Assembly: GCA_021777105.1 (NCBI GenBank)
Contig: JAIQZQ010000122.1
Span: 94,863 to 158,862, forward strand
DNA length: 64,000 nucleotides
DNA from: Candidatus Anammoxibacter sp.
Lineage (GTDB): Bacteria > Planctomycetota > Brocadiia > Brocadiales > Anammoxibacteraceae
Direction of reading: 5' to 3'
Position 1 is the first letter of the stretch. Every line of letters begins with the position of its first letter. Positions 51,492 to 61,300 of this stretch are shown in pieces. The notes beneath the pieces are model-generated. The model did not search any database. It was not told where the DNA came from and saw only the letters and a list, made by a program, of their open reading frames with translations. The position numbers and the translations under genes are program-made.

Positions 51492-54350
51492 TCAGTTTTG
51501 TTTAATTATTTTCTGCAATAGGCTATTCATCTCCTGAACCTTAAAAGGCTTGGATAGAAAACCGTTAAAACCGTACTTGCGATATTCGGAAAGGATCGGG
51601 TCGTTACTATAACCGCTAAAAACCACGGCTTTGGCATTTGAGTCTATTTTGCGCAATATTTTGATAGCTTCCTTTCCTCCCATTCCGCCCGGCACTGTTA
51701 AATCCATTATAACAACGCTAAATGGTTTTTCAGTATTCATTGCGGTTTTGTATATTTCTAATGCTTCTTCGCCATTTTTTGCGCATTCAACTTCGTATCC
51801 CACAACTTTCAATGCCTGTTTGGTCATATCTCTAATAGAGTCGTCATCGTCCATTACAAGCACCTTTCCATGTCCATTAACTGGTTCATCCTTTCCGGGG
51901 ATATAGTTTTTCGTCTCTTTTAACGAAGCAGGGAGATAAATAGTAAATGTCGCGCCTTTTCCCGGAGTTGAGTCAACTTTAATCACACCGTTGTGGTTTT
52001 TTATTATTGTGTATGAAGATGCCAGGCCGAGGCCGTTCCCTTTTTGCTTTGTAGTGAAAAACGGATCAAATATTTTTGAAAGAATCTCTTCTTTTATTCC
52101 CGGACCATGGTCTGTTATAGATATCTTAATAAGTTGTTCATTCATTAACGATGTTGTTATCATTTCACCGGATTTGTTAATATTTTCCGCCCGTATTTCA
52201 ATATTGCCCCCATCAGGCATGGCTTGCGCGGCGTTAATAACAATATTGTTAATCACTTGATTTATTTGCCCCTCGTCTATTTCCACCTGGCGAAGATCAT
52301 GGGCTATATTAAAATCACACTGGACATTAGTCCCTCTGAGCGCGAAATCAGCGGTCTCTTTTAATAGACGCGTTACAAAAACCGTTCTCTTTACAGGATT
52401 GCCGCCTTTTGAAAAAGTTAACAGCTGTTGAGTTAAGTCTTTAGCGCGCATTGTGGCTTTTTCCATTTTCGAAAGCGATTCAGCAACCTTGTCAGTTTGA
52501 CCATCATTTAAAAGAAGCATTGCCAGGTTGTTATTGCCCAAAACAGCGGACAATATATTATTAAAATCATGCGCCAAACCACCGGCAAGCACCCCTAAGG
52601 ACTCAAGTCTCTGTGTTTTGGTTAGCTCATCCATCAATTTTTTTGTTTCCGTTATATCATGAACCGTGCCGAACATTCCAACCGGATTTCCTTCATTATT
52701 AAAAGTGACTTCCCCTTGTTCAAGCGCTATGCGCACTGTGCCGTCAGGCCTTATTATGCGATGTTCAATGCTGTATTCAGCATCTTTATATAAGGCATCG
52801 TTTACCGACTTTTTAACTAATTCCCTGTCATCAGGATGCACTAAGTCTATAAAGGATTCATATGAGCAATCAAAATCATTTTTATTTACCCCGAAAATAT
52901 TATAAATTTCATCAGACCACTCAATTTTATTGTTTGTTATATCCCATACCCAATTTCCTATGTGCGCTATATGTTGAGCTTTGATAAGGTTAGAGCTGCT
53001 TTTACGCAACTCTTTTTCCGCTATTATGCGTTCGGTGTCGTCTATTTTTACACCCACAAAATTAGTAATTGATCCGTTTTCATCTTTTACCGGCAATATT
53101 GAAACCAGCTCCCTAATACAATTGCCGTTTTTCATTTTATTTAACAGGTCCCCACGCCACTCATTGCCTATCTTGATCGTGTCCACTATCTCGGTATATA
53201 TAGTATGGGATTGCTTTTCCGAAATTAAAAATGCGGGATTTCGGCCTAAAACTTCTTCAGGCGAATAGCCGGTAGTTGTTGTAAACTGAGGATTTACGTA
53301 TTCTATATTGCCGTTAATATCGGTTATAAGAACAGATGTGGGGCTTTGATGCAGAGCTTGCGATAGCTTGCGAATACGATAGCCGCTTCTTTTACGCTCC
53401 GTGATTATTGACGTTAACATAAAAATGGTTACAGTCATGATAGTGATAAAAAATTGCAGCTCTACTAATGTTTTGTTCATGGTTGTGTCTACAAAAGGGC
53501 CGTAACCTTTGACAGTGCAATAGATTAATATTGCCGAGGTTAAGACAATACTATGAAAAGTCACAAACCGCCCTAACCTGAATGACGCCCATAAAAACAC
53601 TGGAACAATTAAAAATAGCGAAGTATGTATACCGATAAAATAGTGATTAGTCATACATAGGATTGTTATCCCGATCAAGACAAAGGGAAATAAGATGACT
53701 TCAATGAGTTTATTCTTGTGGAAGTCCCGGTATTCCTTGTTAAACAGCGTAATTAAAGCCGGCGCCAACACCAACGCGCCTACTCCGTCGCCGGTTAACC
53801 ATGTGGCGAATGTATAAAGAAACTTTTCCCACATAACAATTTTTGCTAAACACAGCCCTCCTACCCCAAAAATAGCGCTAATTAAAGGGCCAACAATAAA
53901 GCCAAAGAGTATAAAAAGCGCCGTGTAGGCGCTTTTGTCAAAAATCTCTTTTGTTTTAGCCGTTTTGTTAATCAAATAAGCGGCAACTACCGCGCAAAGG
54001 ACATCGCCGGCGCCGTTCAGCAAACCTGAAAAAACAGTTATTCCTATTTGAAAAAAAGAGCCGGCGTCAAAATAAGCCCATGTATTTCCCAAGAATGCCC
54101 CCAGAAAGATTCCGGGCCAAATCCAATAACCTCGTAAAAGCACAGCCGCTAATATTATGCCTGAGGGTATCCAAACCGGGGTTACATTGCCGGGCGAAAT
54201 AGCCATCAATTGCCCTACCCTTGCGGTGACAATGTATATAACCATGAGGATAAAAATCTCAAGTATTCTTCTGGGCATTGCCGGCGCTTTGCCTGAAATA
54301 AAGGATACATTGTCTATATTCCCATGTTTTTTAAGTTTCTTGTCTGCCAT
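51492..54350 (-). CDS. MASE1-PAS-PAS hybrid sensor histidine kinase
   Basis: 952 residues. The N-terminal MASE1 integral membrane sensor (~25-310) has about eight to ten helices (MAISPGNVTPVWIPSGIILA and FATWLTGDGVGALVLAPAL are its landmarks). Then come PAS (~330-440), PAS with a PAC segment (~455-575), HisKA (GGLAHDFNN, His), HATPase_c (INQVINNIVINAAQAMPDGG, DHGPGIKEEI, GNGLGLASS) and a C-terminal receiver (VLVMDDDDSIRDM, acceptor in VVIMDLTVPGGMGG). All catalytic residues are kept. Its kinase-receiver part is a close relative of those at 6202 and 55801. The MASE1 ligand is unknown. Confidence 0.92.
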   Translation of the reverse strand: MADKKLKKHGNIDNVSFISGKAPAMPRRILEIFILMVIYIVTARVGQLMAISPGNVTPVWIPSGIILAAVLLRGYWIWPGIFLGAFLGNTWAYFDAGSFFQIGITVFSGLLNGAGDVLCAVVAAYLINKTAKTKEIFDKSAYTALFILFGFIVGPLISAIFGVGGLCLAKIVMWEKFLYTFATWLTGDGVGALVLAPALITLFNKEYRDFHKNKLIEVILFPFVLIGITILCMTNHYFIGIHTSLFLIVPVFLWASFRLGRFVTFHSIVLTSAILIYCTVKGYGPFVDTTMNKTLVELQFFITIMTVTIFMLTSIITERKRSGYRIRKLSQALHQSPTSVLITDINGNIEYVNPQFTTTTGYSPEEVLGRNPAFLISEKQSHTIYTEIVDTIKIGNEWRGDLLNKMKNGNCIRELVSILPVKDENGSITNFVGVKIDDTERIIAEKELRKSSSNLIKAQHIAHIGNWVWDITNNKIEWSDEIYNIFGVNKNDFDCSYESFIDLVHPDDRELVKKSVNDALYKDAEYSIEHRIIRPDGTVRIALEQGEVTFNNEGNPVGMFGTVHDITETKKLMDELTKTQRLESLGVLAGGLAHDFNNILSAVLGNNNLAMLLLNDGQTDKVAESLSKMEKATMRAKDLTQQLLTFSKGGNPVKRTVFVTRLLKETADFALRGTNVQCDFNIAHDLRQVEIDEGQINQVINNIVINAAQAMPDGGNIEIRAENINKSGEMITTSLMNEQLIKISITDHGPGIKEEILSKIFDPFFTTKQKGNGLGLASSYTIIKNHNGVIKVDSTPGKGATFTIYLPASLKETKNYIPGKDEPVNGHGKVLVMDDDDSIRDMTKQALKVVGYEVECAKNGEEALEIYKTAMNTEKPFSVVIMDLTVPGGMGGKEAIKILRKIDSNAKAVVFSGYSNDPILSEYRKYGFNGFLSKPFKVQEMNSLLQKIIKQN

Positions 54351-54548
54351 GTCTATTTATTTTTCTTTAATTATTTCCCCATGCAGATAGGCTGATTTGT
54401 CGCCATAAACCTCATATTAAAATTATATCATCAAAGCGTATATCAAAAAGGAGGAATAATAATTATATGGGGTTGGTTAAATCCGGGGATTTGAACCAAT
54501 ATTTGGAAGATTACCGGAGGCGCAAAACAATTTATGATTTAGTAACTG

Positions 54549-54689
54549 TTCAGCGTATTTTCACATGACTATACACACCCCTAAATCCCCTCTTATTAGA
54601 GGGGACTTTGTGGAAATAAATCCGATTTAACATCCCCTCTAAATAAAGGGGAGGCCGCTTTGCGGACGGGGGGTGTATTTTACGCTGAA
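54549..54689. repeat. 141-bp intergenic element with TTCAGCGTA/TACGCTGAA ends and two CCCCTC hairpins
   Basis: Ends at 54549-54557 and 54681-54689 are inverted repeats. Inner arms ACACCCC (54575-54581) and GGGGTGT (54670-54676) pair as well. Within are CCCCTC-TTATTA-GAGGGG (54587-54604) and CCCCT...AGGGG (54634-54651). The rest of 54351-54993 contains only the fragment and hairpin at 54780-54910. Confidence 0.55.
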
Positions 54690-54779
54690 TAGACACAAAA
54701 AAATTGCAAATTTAGAGGATATACTGGAAGGATCAGGTTATAAAAAATGCTTAGACGGCAGAAGGCTACCGTTTAAATT

Positions 54780-54910
54780 CATTGCTTCCGTAATTAGCAA
54801 GCGCCGGTGTGGCACAGGGACTAAGGACAGAATTAAGCTTTCAAATCAAAGCTTAATTCTGTTTTGGTTGATATGTGAATATGAGGCTAACATAGAGAAA
54901 AGGGCGGCAT
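54780..54910 (+). repeat. Diverged relic of the 240-bp repeat containing a 14-bp-stem hairpin
   Basis: AATTAGCAAGCG... to GAATATGAGGCTAACATAGA and GGGCGG follows the same order as the right half of the 46531/48240 repeat. It contains ACAGAATTAAGCTT-(8 nt)-AAGCTTAATTCTGT (54827-54862), a perfect inverted repeat. A further relic, with AAATCAAAACGCAAAACTGA, is near 58207-58270. Confidence 0.45.
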
Positions 54911-54993
54911 TAAAAAGCCGCAGAAAAACAGAAACATTGACATTAAGAAACCAATGTTAAGCGGCCGGCTATATTTCTCATTACTTTATCCAA

Positions 54994-55485
54994 TCACTCA
55001 ATGCTTTTTGTAATTGCGTCGATATTGTTGAGGAAACTGATGTTGGTTGCTTTGTGATTTGAATCAAGTTCTATAACTGTAAACTCGCCTTCTTGTTTTG
55101 GGAGTTTATCGCCTAAATCACCCTCTTTTATCAAAAGGATTTGAAATCCATACTTTCGCATTTTTGGGCCGGCAAAAAGCCATGTTATAATACTGGGCAT
55201 TCCTCTTATATCAATGATATATTCAGTTTTCCTGTCAGCCAGATAAGAGTCATCTTTTTCTTTTAGCCATTGATGAAACTTTTTAGAGAGTTTCATATCA
55301 AATGAAACAATGACTTTTTCCGTATCTTTTTGTAATGTGTGTGATATTTCATGCTGGTCTTCAAGCGTGTACGCTTCTAAATGATCGTTTTGCTTGAGCA
55401 CACCGCTATCTTCAGCGTTTGCCGGCATTTCCGTTGTAGAAACTAATAATAAACTAATCAATGTCGCAAATATTAATTTTTTCAA
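54994..55485 (-). CDS. Exported hypothetical protein
   Basis: 163 residues from a TTG at 55485, with AAAGGAG nine bases upstream; this gives a proper signal peptide (KKLIFATLISLLLVSTTEMP, cleavage after ANA). The longer frame to 55539 has no site and would bury the signal. Mature protein: charged start, KVIVSFDMKLSKKFHQWLKE, then YIIDIRGMPSIITWLFAGPK and EGEFTVIELDSNHKATNISF. The alternating strands with a late Pro-containing loop suggest a thioredoxin-like or DUF4174-like fold without active Cys. Function unknown. Confidence 0.68.
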   Translation of the reverse strand: MKKLIFATLISLLLVSTTEMPANAEDSGVLKQNDHLEAYTLEDQHEISHTLQKDTEKVIVSFDMKLSKKFHQWLKEKDDSYLADRKTEYIIDIRGMPSIITWLFAGPKMRKYGFQILLIKEGDLGDKLPKQEGEFTVIELDSNHKATNISFLNNIDAITKSIE

Positions 55486-55800
55486 AATATCTTCTCCTTT
55501 AAATCTCTTGTAAAATTCCGCGTTAAAACTTACTCGCAAAAATATTAACAGTTAAATAGATAATAAAATATGCATGAAATAGGTTCTATTATATAGCAAA
55601 GAATGTGCCGAAAGACAGAACCTAAACAAAATATTTAATAAATTTAGCCGTAACCTCCTGATATATTGCAAGATAAGACATGGCATGAAATTGCGCAAAA
55701 GGAAATTTATGAGAAATACGAATGCGCATACGCAGGTTTTGTTTGTAATTATTACAATTTGAATTCAGGGAATAATAATTCAAGCTCTTTCATTATGGGC

Positions 55801-57990
55801 CTACGCTTTTATTATTTTAATCAATAGTTTATTGATCTCTTTTATTTTGAATGGTTTTGCAATGCAACCATTAAACCCATATTTTTCAAAATTCGCCATG
55901 ACAGGGCTGTTGGAATAACCGCTGGCCGATACGGCTTTAACGGCAGGGTCTATTTCCTTAAGTTTTTTTATAGTTTCCTCGCCCCCCATGCTTCCAGGTA
56001 TGGTTAAATCCAGTATGACTACGTCAAACGGTTTATTATCTAACACTTTTGATCTTTTATATAGCTCAATGGCTTCTATGCCGTCAACCGCGCACTCGAC
56101 CTCATACCCTATATGGGAAAGGGATTTGTTTGCCATATCGCGTATATCTTCCTCGTCGTCCATGATTAAGACCCTTCCACCTCCGTATAAATGATCGTCT
56201 TTTTTCGAATCATTTTTTACGGTTTTTGTGGATGACGCCGGTAAATATATATGGAATGAAGCGCCAACGTCCAATTCAGACTCCACTGTTATTAATCCTC
56301 CGTGGTTTTTAACTATGGAATATGACGACGCAAGCCCAAGGCCGCTGCCTTTTTGTTTTGTTGTAAAATATGGATCAAAAATCTTTGGCAGAAGAGCATT
56401 TGATATGCCTATGCCGTTATCCGTAAAAGATATCTTTACATATTCCTTTTGTTTTAAAGAAGGAATTTTCTCTAAATCTTGTTCATGCAGATTCACAGCT
56501 TTAACATTTAATACGCCTCCCTGCGGCATTGCCTGTTGCGCATTAATGGCAAGATTGCTGATTACCTGATTAATTTGACCTTCATCCGCGTCAATCGGCC
56601 ATAACTTTTCGCTAACGTCAAATTCAGCTTTTACGTTTGAGCCTCTAAGTGGAAACTCGACAAACTCTTTTAAAATGCCGGATATAACAATTGTCTTTTT
56701 AACCGGCTCGCCCCCTTTTGAGAAAGTGAGCAGTTGTTGAGTAAGCGCTCTTGCTTTTAGCGAAGCGCTTTCAACATTCTTTAAAATGCCGTTAACTTTG
56801 CTGTCAGATCCTGAAAGCATTATTGCAAGTTCCGTGTTGCCAAGTATCGCTGTTAAAATATTGTTAAAGTCGTGCGCAATGCCTCCGGCAAGAATGCCCA
56901 CAGACTCAAGTTTTTGAGTTTTTAACAGCTCTTTTTCCATCTGTTTTCGTTCTGTAATGTCTAAAATAATAGCCACAAAAGCGGGAATTGTTTTAAATGT
57001 TATGCGTTGAATATGCGCTTCAACGTCGTACAATGATTGATCTTTGCGTTGATGAACGGTTGTAAAAACAATATTATCTTTTTCGCCTGTTTGCAACGGT
57101 TCAATTAATTTAGAATAAGCCCCTTTTGTTAACTCAGGTTCTATATCCATGGGATTAAGCTCTTTTAGCTGGTTCATTGAATAACCAAGGTTTTCTCGCG
57201 CTTTTCTGTTGACTTGAATAAATTTTAACGTTATTGCGTCAAAAATGTATATCTCGTTTACTGAATCTTCAAGTATCTGCCCAAAACTTGCAAGGCGCTC
57301 TTCCGCGCGCAACCGTTCTTTTTCCGCTATTTTGCGATCTGAAATATCATGAACATCTAGTAGGCAAACTATTTTATTTTCTATATTAACCATGCTTGCA
57401 AAGATCTCTACCGGGATAAGTTTATTATCTTTGGTCTTCTGGTAAACTTCCGGTATTTCAGAGTTTGCGCTTTTTTCATTAATTGCTTTTAATGCGTTTA
57501 TTATAGTGTCTCGGCAACGCGGCTGATTAATATCGAGGAAAGACATATTTTTAAGCTCATCTATGCCGTATTTAACCATCCTGCCGGCCTTCACATTGCA
57601 ATCTAAAATATTGTAGGTTGTTGGATCAATTACGTAAATAGCGTCATATGCGTTATTAAAGAGGTTTCGATACTGGGTTTCACTTTTAGCAATCGCTTCA
57701 TGTGAACGTTTAATTGAATAGAAAAGAGGAGCAATCCAGATTATGCCGGAAAGCATTAAACATGATATGGTTAACGCCACTAATTCCGCGGATAAATCCG
57801 GCGGGCGGGTTATATCTCCTGAAAAAATCCTATATAACGTAATAGAACGCCTTACACCCATTAATATTACAGCTGATGAAATCAGTATCCATGAAGTATA
57901 CCTTTTAGTAATCCATATTAATCGCACCGCAAAAAACGCGGCCACAAACTGAAGAACAACTGAAATGGTAATTATAAGTCCTGGATGCAT
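55801..57990 (-). CDS. Membrane PAS-PAS hybrid sensor histidine kinase
   Basis: 729 residues. Three N-terminal membrane helices (~5-95: IITISVVLQFVAAFFAVRLI, SWILISSAVILMGV, ALTISCLMLSGIIWIAPLF) with a short external loop. Then PAS (~105-225), PAS (~235-350), HisKA (GGIAHDFNN), HATPase_c (INQVISNLAINAQQAMPQGG, DNGIGISNALL, GSGLGLASS) and a receiver (VLIMDDEEDIRDM; acceptor in VVILDLTIPGSMGG). Complete catalytic set. Neighbours are kinases on both sides separated by exported-protein and repeat DNA rather than forming an operon. Confidence 0.92.
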   Translation of the reverse strand: MHPGLIITISVVLQFVAAFFAVRLIWITKRYTSWILISSAVILMGVRRSITLYRIFSGDITRPPDLSAELVALTISCLMLSGIIWIAPLFYSIKRSHEAIAKSETQYRNLFNNAYDAIYVIDPTTYNILDCNVKAGRMVKYGIDELKNMSFLDINQPRCRDTIINALKAINEKSANSEIPEVYQKTKDNKLIPVEIFASMVNIENKIVCLLDVHDISDRKIAEKERLRAEERLASFGQILEDSVNEIYIFDAITLKFIQVNRKARENLGYSMNQLKELNPMDIEPELTKGAYSKLIEPLQTGEKDNIVFTTVHQRKDQSLYDVEAHIQRITFKTIPAFVAIILDITERKQMEKELLKTQKLESVGILAGGIAHDFNNILTAILGNTELAIMLSGSDSKVNGILKNVESASLKARALTQQLLTFSKGGEPVKKTIVISGILKEFVEFPLRGSNVKAEFDVSEKLWPIDADEGQINQVISNLAINAQQAMPQGGVLNVKAVNLHEQDLEKIPSLKQKEYVKISFTDNGIGISNALLPKIFDPYFTTKQKGSGLGLASSYSIVKNHGGLITVESELDVGASFHIYLPASSTKTVKNDSKKDDHLYGGGRVLIMDDEEDIRDMANKSLSHIGYEVECAVDGIEAIELYKRSKVLDNKPFDVVILDLTIPGSMGGEETIKKLKEIDPAVKAVSASGYSNSPVMANFEKYGFNGCIAKPFKIKEINKLLIKIIKA

Positions 57991-58344
57991 AATCGTTTAT
58001 GATTTAATATTTAAATGAAAAAAAATAAAAGAGCCCACACGCTATCGCTCACTCAGAGCTTCAGAAATACCTTTTAAAGCATCAAAATAATTATACCGGG
58101 ATTGTGTAATTTGAGAGTAAAAAAATGATTAGAGGTTAAACCCGCATTTTTATTAAACATTCAGATTATTGATAGAAATCCAGAGGCATCAGGGCAAGAT
58201 TTAGCTTTGAAATCAAAACGCAAAACTGATTTTGGATTAACAAAATAGTATGTGAATCCTAATTTAAAGATGGAGAAGCCGGAAAAGAAAAAGCCAAAAG
58301 CATGCGAAGTTTTTCATGTAGAGATATTAGGGGATGTTCCGTTT
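57991..58344. other. Intergenic region with a repeat relic
   Basis: 354 bp between two minus-strand kinase genes. 58207-58270 shows a degenerate copy of the 240-bp repeat family (AAATCAAAACGCAAAACTGA, then AATAGTATGTGAATCC). No gene is supported. Confidence 0.4.
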
Positions 58345-61300
58345 TTACTCAACTTGCCGATTAACAACACCGGCAATAACTTTGTTAATCTCTTCCACTG
58401 TAAACGGCTTTGGAATGTAACTAATATTGTTGTCGGTTAAGAACGACATTGTGGAAGGGTTCATTGCTTCGCCCGTGATAACAATAAATTTGTTTACCAG
58501 ATTCGCGTCCTTTGTTTTCATATAGTCAAACAGTTGTTTGCCGTCAAGTTCCGGCATTCTAATGTCTGATATTATAATGTCATACTTGTGGGATTCCAGT
58601 TTTTCAATAGCAATGTTTCCATTCTTTGCCGAATCGCAAACATGCCCTTCCATAGTTAAAAGATTTGACACCGTCTCGGTTATAGCCTCCTCATCATCAA
58701 CTATCAGCACATTCAATTTTGGCACGTTAACGGGAAGAGCCGCAGGCTCAGAGCCGACTCTCTCATCATGAGTATTGGTAATTGCCGCGGCAACGGCGTC
58801 ATCAACCGGTAATTCCACATTGAAGACAACGCCTTCCTCCCCGGCTTTTTCGCTAATAAAAATAGAGCCGCCATGCTCCTTTATAATACCGTAGGCGATG
58901 CTCAATCCCATGCCGGTTCCCTTGCCGCTTTTTTTTGTAGTAAAGAAAGGGTCGAACAATTTCTCTTTTATTTTGTCAGGTATGCCTTTGCCTGTGTTAA
59001 AAAATGAGATCACTATAGTTTTCTCTAATTTTGAAATACTCATTTCAAACATTCGTTTTCCGTGGTATTCGGCAAGGGACTGGTAAGCGTTATTAATAAG
59101 GTTGAAAAAGACCTGTTGCAGCTGGTATTTGTCGCATGTTATTCTCGGCAATTCCGGGTCAATATTTTTTACAATCGCGACTTCGCTTAACATCATCTGA
59201 TGCTCAAGCATCTCAAAAGATTGTTCAACCAGTTCCTTTATATCTATTTGAGTTTTTTCGTGCTTATGCGCGCGTGCGAATGTTAAAAGATTCTGAATTA
59301 TTCTTTTTGCGCGATCGCTAAACATAAAGATTTTATTTATTTTATCCTTCGCCTCATTATTAAGCCCGGGCTCCATCATTAAAATCTGCGCAAATCCCAT
59401 GATACCGGCCAAAGGATTGTTTATTTCATGCGCAATGCCGGATATCATTTCGCCAAGGGACGAAAGCTTCTCCTTATGCAATAGCTGTTCACTGAGTTTG
59501 CGCTCACGGGATATGTCCCGCAAAACAATTACAATGCCGATATTAACCCCGCCTTCTTTAAACGACGATATAAGGGCGGATATAATAATCTCTTCAAAAT
59601 CCCTGGTCAAGGCCAGGTCGCATGAAACATAATCCTTTTTACCGGTCAGAATATCATTAAAAGGCTCCTTCAGGGAATAATCGGCAAGACGCGTCAATTG
59701 ATCGCCAAACTTTTCGCCGCACAACAATTTCATAAGTTTTTCCCCTGCCGGGTTTATCATATTAATCACTCCTTTGATATCCGTCACCACAACACCGTCG
59801 GCCATGTCCCTTATAACAGACGCCAACTTCCCCTTCTCCTGCTCTATAATCGCTATTAAATGCTGGATAGAGATAGCCGCCTGGTTTGCGACAGTGTACA
59901 ACATGCGAATATGGTTTGACGTAAACGCATCTTTTTGAAATGACGCTATATTGATAATGCCCAATACTTTGCCTTTTATCATCAAAGGGACATTGAAAAA
60001 TGATTTTATTTGTTGTTCAGGGCTATCTTTGCCTTCGGCGTTAACAGAGGCCTCTTCATAAGGCAGCATGACAACCTCTTTCGCGCAGTTTCCGTGGTTG
60101 TTTGACGTTAAATTACAAAATGTTTTCAGGAGGTAATCGTTATACCAGGCGACAACATCATCATCAACTTTTTGCGATTGTTTTACATAAATTAAATCAT
60201 CTGGGTTGCCGCACAACACGGAGCCGGCAATGTCAAACTTAACCGCTTTGTGCAGTGAATTTAATATAATCTTAAAGAGATCGTTGTAATTTAAGGTGTG
60301 GCCGAGCAGTTTGGAAATATCCTGAATTGTGGTTAATTCAAATACGCGCTCTTTCTCTTTTTGCACAAGCTCCATTATGGAGCGCATGTCGCGCGCAATA
60401 ATAACAATGTTGACGGATTTGCAATCGCACCCTTTTATTAATTTATAATCATTGCAATCATCAGGATGCATTTTGTGTTTGCAATCTCTAATAGCCGAAG
60501 CTGAAAGGTTTACGGGAATATAACCGCCGGCTTTTGATTTATATGTCGCGTTAATATTCCCGCTAACCCGATTATGCTTTAATAAATCATTAACATTAAT
60601 GGACTTGCCTTCGCTATAGTTTACTATTTTGCAAAACTCTATGATTTTAAGCTCTTCCTTGTCATAACCCAGCATTGTTAATGCCGCGGGATTAGCGTCT
60701 CTTATATTAAAATCCTTGTCTGTGACAATTAACGCCTCGCTTATCCCCATAAAAACCTTAACCATATACTCTTTAGAAACGGTCGCCATCCTAATATCAT
60801 CGCACATTTGATTAAAAGAGGTTGCAAGCTCTCCAAGTTCATCATGCGAAATATGATTTACCCTGAAATCCATATCGCCTTTTGATCTGATATGAATGGC
60901 ATCTATGACGCGATTAACAGGGCCGGTAAGTTTATTGGACATAATGGTTGATATTAACATAATTACGCCAAATGTGGCTAAAGCAAGGGTTATCATTTGC
61001 GCCCTTAACCTGAAAAGCGGGGCAAACGTCACGGACAAGCCTCTTTCAGCTAAGACCGTCCATTGCAACTCTTCTATAAATGACGACGCCCCTATTATAC
61101 GCTTCCCTTTATAATTGGCGTACACATCAACCATTCCTCTGCCCTTAGCCAACGCAAATTTGACGGGCTGCGTGTCTGCGTATTGATCAAGCTCCCCTTT
61201 GTTCGCCAAATTTGGACCGGCTATTATTTTTTTATCGCTGTTTACGATAAATATATCGCAATTTGAGCTAAAATCTTTAGTTTCCCCGGCCAGGGCGCCG

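Noticed and set aside
54478..54500. Minus-strand string resembling a tRNA T-arm (GGTTCAAATCC)
   Set aside because: The flanking bases do not form a T stem and no anticodon or acceptor arm is found.
54673..54960. 95-codon plus-strand frame
   Set aside because: It spans the end of the 141-bp element and a repeat relic with an internal 14-bp inverted repeat; more likely non-coding.
58252..58440. 62-codon plus-strand frame overlapping the kinase C-terminus
   Set aside because: Antisense to the kinase end and partly in a repeat relic; no supporting signal.
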